From Streptomyces mashuensis (GTDB taxonomy: Bacteria > Actinomycetota > Actinomycetes > Streptomycetales > Streptomycetaceae): DNA of 64,000 bases. Under the pieces are notes generated by a model. It was given only the letters and a program-made list of their open reading frames with translations. It searched no databases and was not told where the DNA came from. The DNA lies in the NCBI RefSeq assembly GCF_014654785.1, contig NZ_BNBD01000008.1, positions 240,943 to 304,942 on the forward strand, written 5' to 3'. The translations under genes were made by a program, and so were the position numbers. Below, in pieces: positions 59,040 to 64,000 of this stretch. The stretch's first letter is position 1, and every line of letters starts with the position of its first letter.

Positions 59040-61523
59040 ATGGACGAACTCGGCTTCGAGGGCACGCCGGTCGGAGTGACGCCCCCGGCAGCAGTGACGC
59101 CCCCGCCCGTCATGCCCCCGGCGGCCGCTCTCCCGGCGGGCCCCGCCGCCCTCGACCCCGTGCTGCTGGCCGAGCGCATGGCGCGGCAGGTGCAGCAGGC
59201 CCACACCGCCGTCCTGGAGGCGCACCGGGCCATCGACGCGTGGCGGCTGGGGCGCCTCGCCACACCGCAGCCGCCACCGGCGGCGGCACCGCCGGCGCCG
59301 GTGGCGCCCGTGCCCGTCCCCCGGCGGCCCGCACCTCAGCGGACCGACAGCACCGCGCCCGGTGGCGGGACCGACGTCCGGCGGGCCCTCAACGACCTCA
59401 AGGCGGAGTGGTCCGCGTACACCGCCTCCGCCACCTCCGCATCCGTCTCCGCCTCCGGTGAGGCGGGTGCCGGCCGCCCGGCCGCCGACGACGTACCCGC
59501 CGCTCCGGACTCCGAGCAGTGGCGGCGGCTGGGCGGGCCGCTCGTGCTCCTGCGGACGGCGGCGGACCGCCTCGCCCGGTCCGCCGGCGACCCTGACGGG
59601 CCCCTGGAGGTCACCTGGCACGGGCTGCCGCCCTCCGCAGCCCCGCCGCTGCGGGCGGACTGCCCGGCGGGGGAAGCAGGCGGCTCCTGTCTCGTCCGGG
59701 ACGGCGACGGCCGTCTCCTCCTGACCGTCGCCGCACTGCCCCCGGGGACGGCTCCCCCGGCCCGCCCCGAGGTGCCGCCGTTCCCTCCGGAGCTCAAACC
59801 GCCGGTGCACTGCACCGTCGGCCGGCTGCCGGCCGGCGCGCTGGACGCGCTCGGGCGCGGCGACGTCGCGGACGTCCTCGGTGACGCCTTCGGGCAGCAG
59901 CACGTACCGCCCGGCTCACGGCCCGAGCCCTGGCCGGAACGGCTGCTGGAGAGCGTCGACACGATGACGCCGGGCGGCGGGCCCTGGGGGCAGGGCACGG
60001 TCACGGCCACCACCCGCCCCGTCGGCGGGGACGCGGCGGCGTGGGCGGTCCTGTGGGGCGCCGTCACCGAGGCGCTGCGCGTGTACGCCTTCCGCCAGGG
60101 CATGCACCTGTGCCTGCCGCGCGCGCACGCCGTGCCGCTGCCGGACACGAGGGCCCGGGTGGAGCTGCTCGGCCGGCCGCCCGCCGGGCAGCTGCGCATC
60201 TGCGTGGAGGTCAGCGGCCGGGGCTGGGTGCCGCGCCCCTTCCTCGTGGCGGACGCGACGGTCACGGCGGAGGACGGAACGCCGGTCGCCCGCCTCTGGG
60301 ACGTCGGCGTCGCCGTGTACGGCCGGCCGGAGCAGGACGCGCTGCTCCACGCGGCAGAGATCGGGCTGCGGCTGACGGCGGCCGGCGGCCCGGCGTTCCT
60401 CACGGAGTTGCACATGGCGCACGCGTCCGAGGGCGACATGGCCACGTTCGCCACGATCAGCGGCGTACCGGCGCCCACGTGCGCCGTACGGCCCCGGCTG
60501 CCCCGCGGCGACTTCCGGATGATCGACCGGGGGGTCGACGTCGGGAACGGCGACAGCCCCGACAGGACGGGCGCGTACGGCGTCACCGAGTACGACATGC
60601 CGGCCGACCCCTGGTACTGCCGCGAGAACGGCACGGAGGGCGTGCCGGCGCTGGCCCTGATGGAGATCTCGCTCCAGCCGGCGGGCCTGCTCAGCGGCAT
60701 CGTGCTGGGCGTGACGTTCCAGCACCCCGACGAGCCGTACGTGTGCCGCAACCTGACCGGCAGGGGGACGCTGCTGCGCGACACCGACCCGCGCGGCACG
60801 GCCGTCACACAGCGCGTCACCGTGCTGTCGGTCACCGATCTGCCGGGCGCGACGCTGCACCGCTACCGCTTCGAGCTGAGCACGGGCGGCGAGGTGTTCT
60901 ACGCGGGCGAGGCGCTGCACGGCTACCTCACGCAGGAGGTGCTGGAGCTGCAACAGGGCATGGACAGCGGACGGTGCGTCCCGCCGTGGCTGGACCGGCG
61001 GCCGCGGCCGCCGGCGGGGCTGCGCCGCTTCGACGCCCGGGGCGACGAGCGGCTGGGCACCGGCCGCCTGGCCCTGCTGGAGGACGTGGCGCTGGTGCCG
61101 GACGGGGGCGAGCACGGCGCGGGATACGTGCTGTGCACCAAGCCCGTGCGTCCGGACGACTGGTACTTCGCCCACCACTTCCCGCACGATCCCGTCATGC
61201 CCGGTTCGGCGGGCGTGCAGATGCTCTTCCAGGCCGTGCAGGCGTTCGCGCTGCACACCCTGCCGGCCGACGTGCTGCCGGGCCCGGGGACGGAGTTCGG
61301 TCTCGTCGCCGGGGAGGAGCTGCGCTGGGACTACGGCGCGCAGATCCTCCCCGGGGACCGGCAGGTCCGCGGCGAGGTGCACATCCGCCGCGTGAGCCGG
61401 CGCGGGGGCCGGCTGGTGATCCGTGCGGACGGCAGCGTGTGGCGGGACGACCTGCGCATCTACCACGTGCGCAACATCGTCCTCGGTACCCGGCCGACGG
61501 CGGGGCGGAAGGACCCCCGGTGA
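59040..61523 (+). CDS. PfaC-like dehydratase protein lacking KS/CLF
   Basis: An 827-residue protein. ATG 59040 is chosen because GAGGTGA lies six bases upstream; GTG 59031 is an alternative. Residues 1-90 are Pro/Ala-rich. The middle shows a degenerate hotdog region (ERLLESVDTMTPGGGPWGQG, near 300), then a FabA-like domain with YCRENGTEG and MEISLQPAGLLSG (about 525-550), and a second FabA-like domain with HHFPHDPVMPGSAG (His713). These correspond to the C-terminal dehydratase/isomerase part of PfaC. The ketosynthase and chain-length-factor domains that begin normal PfaC proteins are absent. It should introduce or isomerise double bonds in the chain made by the upstream synthase. Confidence 0.85.
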   Translation: MDELGFEGTPVGVTPPAAVTPPPVMPPAAALPAGPAALDPVLLAERMARQVQQAHTAVLEAHRAIDAWRLGRLATPQPPPAAAPPAPVAPVPVPRRPAPQRTDSTAPGGGTDVRRALNDLKAEWSAYTASATSASVSASGEAGAGRPAADDVPAAPDSEQWRRLGGPLVLLRTAADRLARSAGDPDGPLEVTWHGLPPSAAPPLRADCPAGEAGGSCLVRDGDGRLLLTVAALPPGTAPPARPEVPPFPPELKPPVHCTVGRLPAGALDALGRGDVADVLGDAFGQQHVPPGSRPEPWPERLLESVDTMTPGGGPWGQGTVTATTRPVGGDAAAWAVLWGAVTEALRVYAFRQGMHLCLPRAHAVPLPDTRARVELLGRPPAGQLRICVEVSGRGWVPRPFLVADATVTAEDGTPVARLWDVGVAVYGRPEQDALLHAAEIGLRLTAAGGPAFLTELHMAHASEGDMATFATISGVPAPTCAVRPRLPRGDFRMIDRGVDVGNGDSPDRTGAYGVTEYDMPADPWYCRENGTEGVPALALMEISLQPAGLLSGIVLGVTFQHPDEPYVCRNLTGRGTLLRDTDPRGTAVTQRVTVLSVTDLPGATLHRYRFELSTGGEVFYAGEALHGYLTQEVLELQQGMDSGRCVPPWLDRRPRPPAGLRRFDARGDERLGTGRLALLEDVALVPDGGEHGAGYVLCTKPVRPDDWYFAHHFPHDPVMPGSAGVQMLFQAVQAFALHTLPADVLPGPGTEFGLVAGEELRWDYGAQILPGDRQVRGEVHIRRVSRRGGRLVIRADGSVWRDDLRIYHVRNIVLGTRPTAGRKDPR

Positions 61524-63094
61524 GGCCCGGCGGCGTGCAGCGCGACACCGTGCACCGTGACGCCGAGGGCGTCCACCGCGTCCTGTCGGCCTTGGAGCTG
61601 CCCTGCCACATGGTGCGGGCCGGCGGGGCGGTCGGGATGTGCCACGTGCCGCCGCCCGGTGCCGAGGTGCTCGCCACGGCCGGGGCGATGCCGCCCGAAC
61701 GGCTCGGCGCGCCGGACTTCCTGCTCCGGCACGGGGTGCGGCTGCCGTACATGGCCGGCGGCATGGCCGGCGGGATCTCCGGCCCCCGTCTGGTGGCCGC
61801 CCTGTCCCGGGCCGGGTGCCTCGCCGTGCTGGGCGCGGCGGGCCTGCCGGAGGAGCGGCTCGACGCGTCGCTGGCCACGCTGGCCCGGGAGCTCGGCGAC
61901 GGCCCGTACGCCTGCAACCTGCTGCACAGCCCCGCGGCGCCGCGGCTGGAGCGGACGGTCGTGGACCTGTGCCTGCGGCACCGGGTGCGGTGCGTGGAGG
62001 CGTCCGCGTTCGTCCAGCTCACCCCGGAGGTGGTGCGCTACCGGCTGGCCGGTCTGCGGCGCGACCGTACGGGTGCGGTGCGGGCGGAGCACCGGGTCGT
62101 GGCCAAGGTCTCCCGGGAGGAGACGGCGGAGCTGTTCCTGCGGCCCGCGCCCGAGGCGCTGGTGGCCGGGCTGCGCGCGCAGGGCCGGGTCTCCGCGGAG
62201 CAGGCGGAGCTCGCGCGGCACGTGCCCCTGGCCGACGCGGTCACCGCCGAGGCCGACTCGGGCGGCCACACCGACCGCCGGCCGCTGGCCGTCCTCCTGC
62301 CAGCCCTGGCACGGCTCCGGGCACGGGTCGCCCGGGAGCACGGCCCCGGCGCGCTGCCGCCGGTGCATCTGGGGGCGGCGGGCGGGCTCGGTTCGCCGTA
62401 CGCCGTCGCGGCGGCGTTCGCGCTGGGCGCCGACTACGTGGTGACCGGCTCGGTCAACCAGGCCACCGTGGAGGCGGACACCTCGCCCGCGGTGAAGGAG
62501 CTGCTGGCACGCGCGGGGATCGCCGACTGCGTCATGGCACCGGCGGCCGACATGTTCGAGCAGGGCGTCCAGGTGCAGGTCCTGGGGCGCGGCACGATGT
62601 TCCCTGCGCGGGCCGGGCTGCTGCTGCGCCTGTACCGCGACCACGGCGGGCTGGAGGAGCTGCCGCCCGCCGAGCGGCGCCGGCTGGAGGACCGCGTCCT
62701 GCAGCAGTCCCTGGAGCGGACCTGGGACGACACGGCGGCGTACCTCAAGGCCCACCACCCGGACTGGCTGGCGCGCGCCGAGGGCGACCCGAAGTTCCGC
62801 ATGGCCCTGGTGTTCCGCTGGTACCTGGGCATGACGTCGCGGTGGGCGGTGACGGGCGAGCCGGGGCGCGCCGCCGACTGGCAGGTGTGGTGCGGCCCGG
62901 CGATGGGGGCCTTCAACGGCTGGGCCGCCGGTACGCCCCTGGCGCCGCCCGCCGGCCGCCGGGTCGCGGCCGTGGCGGAGCACCTGATGCGCGGCGCCGC
63001 GTACCAGACGCGGCTGGCGCACCTGCGGGCCACCGGGGTGCGCGTCCCCGCCGCCTGCGCCGACTACCGCGTCCCGGCTCCCCCGGTGGCGTAG
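61520..63094 (+). CDS. PfaD-like FMN-dependent enoyl reductase
   Basis: A 524-residue TIM-barrel flavoprotein of the PfaD/trans-ER family (nitronate-monooxygenase-like). GTG 61520 overlaps the previous stop (GTGA) and has GGAAGG upstream. Signatures: RLPYMAGGMAGGISGPRLVA in the first barrel strand, EADSGGHTDRRP near residue 243, HLGAAGGLGSPYAV near 284 and GADYVVTGSVNQ near 304 for FMN phosphate, then MAPAADMFEQGVQVQVLGRG. The extended C-terminus (ERTWDDTAAYLKAHHPDWLA, RWYLGMTSRWAVTGE) is typical of PfaD. It should reduce enoyl-ACP intermediates in trans. Together with the two preceding proteins it gives a complete reducing cycle. Confidence 0.92.
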   Translation: MRPGGVQRDTVHRDAEGVHRVLSALELPCHMVRAGGAVGMCHVPPPGAEVLATAGAMPPERLGAPDFLLRHGVRLPYMAGGMAGGISGPRLVAALSRAGCLAVLGAAGLPEERLDASLATLARELGDGPYACNLLHSPAAPRLERTVVDLCLRHRVRCVEASAFVQLTPEVVRYRLAGLRRDRTGAVRAEHRVVAKVSREETAELFLRPAPEALVAGLRAQGRVSAEQAELARHVPLADAVTAEADSGGHTDRRPLAVLLPALARLRARVAREHGPGALPPVHLGAAGGLGSPYAVAAAFALGADYVVTGSVNQATVEADTSPAVKELLARAGIADCVMAPAADMFEQGVQVQVLGRGTMFPARAGLLLRLYRDHGGLEELPPAERRRLEDRVLQQSLERTWDDTAAYLKAHHPDWLARAEGDPKFRMALVFRWYLGMTSRWAVTGEPGRAADWQVWCGPAMGAFNGWAAGTPLAPPAGRRVAAVAEHLMRGAAYQTRLAHLRATGVRVPAACADYRVPAPPVA

Positions 63095-63158
63095 GCCGTC
63101 ACCCGAACAGCGCGGGAGGCACCACGCCGAGTCGAACGGCGGGCCGCGGAGGGTGAGG

Positions 63159-63317
63159 ATGGCGGCGGAACGGCTGGATCAGATCCGCTGCGGAGGCATG
63201 ATGCGGACCACGGAGCCCAACGAGCACGAGCTCACCGAGGAAGAGATCCTGGACCTCCTCGACGACGACCGGGACGCCGACTGGGACGACGAGGAGGCGT
63301 ACGAGTGGGTGCGCTGA
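63159..63317 (+). CDS. 52-residue acidic protein at the end of the Pfa-like operon
   Basis: A short frame with ATG 63159 preceded by GGAGGGTGAG at good spacing. The product starts MAAERLDQIRCGGMMRTTEP and ends in a very acidic helix (about 20 Asp/Glu in the last 35 residues, including DDDRDADWDDEEAYEW). ATG 63201 could give a 38-residue form. It is on the same strand and 64 bp after the pfaD-like gene, so it may be the last cistron. No family is recognised. Proteins this acidic can mimic DNA or bind basic partners, but no function is claimed. Confidence 0.55.
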   Translation: MAAERLDQIRCGGMMRTTEPNEHELTEEEILDLLDDDRDADWDDEEAYEWVR

Positions 63318-63362
63318 CGGGCGCGCTGCCAGGTGCACCGGGAGGGCGGGGCGGCCGGCGGA

Positions 63363-63860
63363 TCACGGGCCGCCGTGCTCCAGGGTCCGTACGCGGAAGC
63401 CGCCGCGGCCGTCGAACGTGACCTCCTGCACGGCGTCGAAGCCGTCCGCCCGGGACGGCCGGCGCAGCCGCCTGAGCGTGGCGTACACGCCCACGTCGGG
63501 CACCCGCTCCACGCCCTCCCGGGCGGCGTTGCGGGCCAGGGCGCCGGGCACGTCGGGCGGGAACCAGTAGGCGACCACCCGCGCCCCGTGGGCCCGGCCC
63601 GCCTCGACGAGGGGCGTCCACTCGTGGGGCGAGGGGTTGGTGTTGTCCACGACGACGGGCACGCCCTGCGACAGCGCCTCGTCGACCAGCCGCATCTGGC
63701 GCCGCTGCCGGTGCCGGGCACGGCGGAAGAGGTCCTTGCTCACCAGCGCGTGCGTGCCCGCGAAGACGCGGGCGGCGAACGTCGACTTCCCCGATGCCTG
63801 GAGCCCGACCAGAACGGCGAGCTCCGGTGCTTCTGCCACTGTTTCCACGCCCGTTCTCAT
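63363..63860 (-). CDS. P-loop kinase (AAA/zeta-toxin/PNKP-like)
   Basis: A 165-residue nucleotide-binding protein. The Walker A motif is GLQASGKST (19-27). It is followed by SKDLFRRARHRQRRQM, then VVVDNTNPSPHEWTPLVEAG, the DxTN segment typical of polynucleotide-kinase-like and zeta-toxin-like P-loop kinases, and VVAYWFPPDVPGALARNAAR as lid. It lacks the phosphatase domain of full PNKP. ATG 63860 lacks a clear ribosome site; GTG 63839 is possible. It converges on the Pfa-like operon and is probably unrelated to it. Polynucleotide or small-molecule phosphorylation is likely. Confidence 0.8.
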   Translation of the reverse strand: MRTGVETVAEAPELAVLVGLQASGKSTFAARVFAGTHALVSKDLFRRARHRQRRQMRLVDEALSQGVPVVVDNTNPSPHEWTPLVEAGRAHGARVVAYWFPPDVPGALARNAAREGVERVPDVGVYATLRRLRRPSRADGFDAVQEVTFDGRGGFRVRTLEHGGP

Positions 63861-63895
63861 GGCATCAGCGTAGGGACGGGACGAACGGAGAAACG

Positions 63896-63932
63896 CCGAT
63901 GGGCGGCACCCGGGGTGGGTGCCGCCCATCGG
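63896..63932 (-). terminator. Perfect 16-bp hairpin terminator
   Basis: CCGATGGGCGGCACCC (63896-63911) pairs exactly with GGGTGCCGCCCATCGG (63917-63932) around GGGGT. It lies 21 bp past the stop of the partial leftward gene and is followed on that strand by a short T-rich stretch, so it should terminate that transcript. Confidence 0.85.
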
Positions 63933-63953
63933 CGGTGCATTTTGTCTTCTCCG

Positions 63954-64000
63954 TCAGTAGGCGGAGTTGACGTTGTCCATGGAGCCGTACTTGTCGGCGG
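63954..64000 (-). CDS. C-terminal end of a leftward gene, truncated by the window
   Basis: The last codons read ADKYGSMDNVNSAY followed by TGA (63956-63954). The frame continues beyond the window edge. The strong hairpin just downstream and the presence of a normal stop support a real gene. Too little is visible for a functional call. Confidence 0.5.
   Translation of the reverse strand, partial: ADKYGSMDNVNSAY

Noticed and set aside
55547..59263. Minus-strand frame of more than 1200 codons opposite the PfaA-like gene
   Set aside because: The plus-strand frame holds all catalytic motifs; the antisense frame is a composition artefact.
53069..63094. Enediyne or ordinary modular type I polyketide cluster
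   Set aside because: The KS-AT-ACP-KR-DH order with separate FabA-like dehydratases and a PfaD-type reductase is specific to Pfa-like synthases; no enediyne accessory genes or docking domains are present.
1..64000. tRNA, rRNA, CRISPR, insertion sequences, integrases
   Set aside because: No cloverleaf-like sequence, rRNA blocks, regular spacer repeats or transposase/integrase motifs were found on either strand by reading; very small or degenerate elements could still be missed.

Overview
The window is very GC-rich (third codon positions almost all G or C), codes on both strands with short gaps, uses many GTG starts, and carries a telomere tap-tpg pair together with families typical of Streptomyces (DUF6624, DUF4232, DUF6126-like, TipA-type MerR, HXXEE). 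I read it as a chromosome arm, or less likely a large linear plasmid, of Streptomyces or a close relative. No rRNA, tRNA, CRISPR array, transposase or integrase was seen.

1-9.5 kb: the tail of a membrane protein, an ADP-ribosylglycohydrolase divergent from two coupled RlaP-like nucleotidyltransferases, a TetR/FAD-monooxygenase divergent pair, a VOC protein, an IacB-like protein with an SDR, a DHFR-like reductase, and an XRE regulator divergent from a methionine aminopeptidase over a striking repeat/palindrome array. 9.5-19.5 kb: a three-gene operon (helical protein, HSP90/HtpG-like ATPase, long TPR protein), a TetR regulator, a small membrane protein behind a promoter flanked by two perfect operators, DUF6624, and an amino-acid permease with a third operator of the same core. 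19.6-23.4 kb: tpg and an unusually long tap, the replication genes for linear telomeres. 23.4-33.6 kb: GNAT, secreted proteins, sirtuin, PhoD phosphatase, HXXEE membrane protein, SDR, permease, lipoprotein, then a TipA-type MerR coupled to a macrolide-type glycosyltransferase.

33.7-49 kb: a stress-like group (universal stress protein, small membrane protein, PPOX-fold protein, orphan DevS-type GAF kinase with a TTA codon), a MarR-controlled membrane protein with three operators, permease, questin-oxidase-like protein, second MarR, membrane proteins, LysR, serine hydrolase, zinc-finger, histidine phosphatase and DsbA-like proteins. 49.2-50.6 kb: three consecutive small secreted-protein genes.

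50.8-63.3 kb is the most notable region: a tightly coupled operon encoding an alpha/beta hydrolase, a cytochrome P450, a PfaA-like iterative synthase (KS-AT-ACP-KR-DH), a PfaC-like protein with hotdog dehydratase domains but no ketosynthase/chain-length factor, a PfaD-like FMN enoyl reductase and a 52-residue acidic protein. This is a compact, P450-equipped relative of the polyunsaturated-fatty-acid (Pfa) synthases and is the best candidate for an undescribed secondary-lipid pathway. The window ends with a P-loop kinase and, beyond a perfect terminator hairpin, the last codons of another gene.
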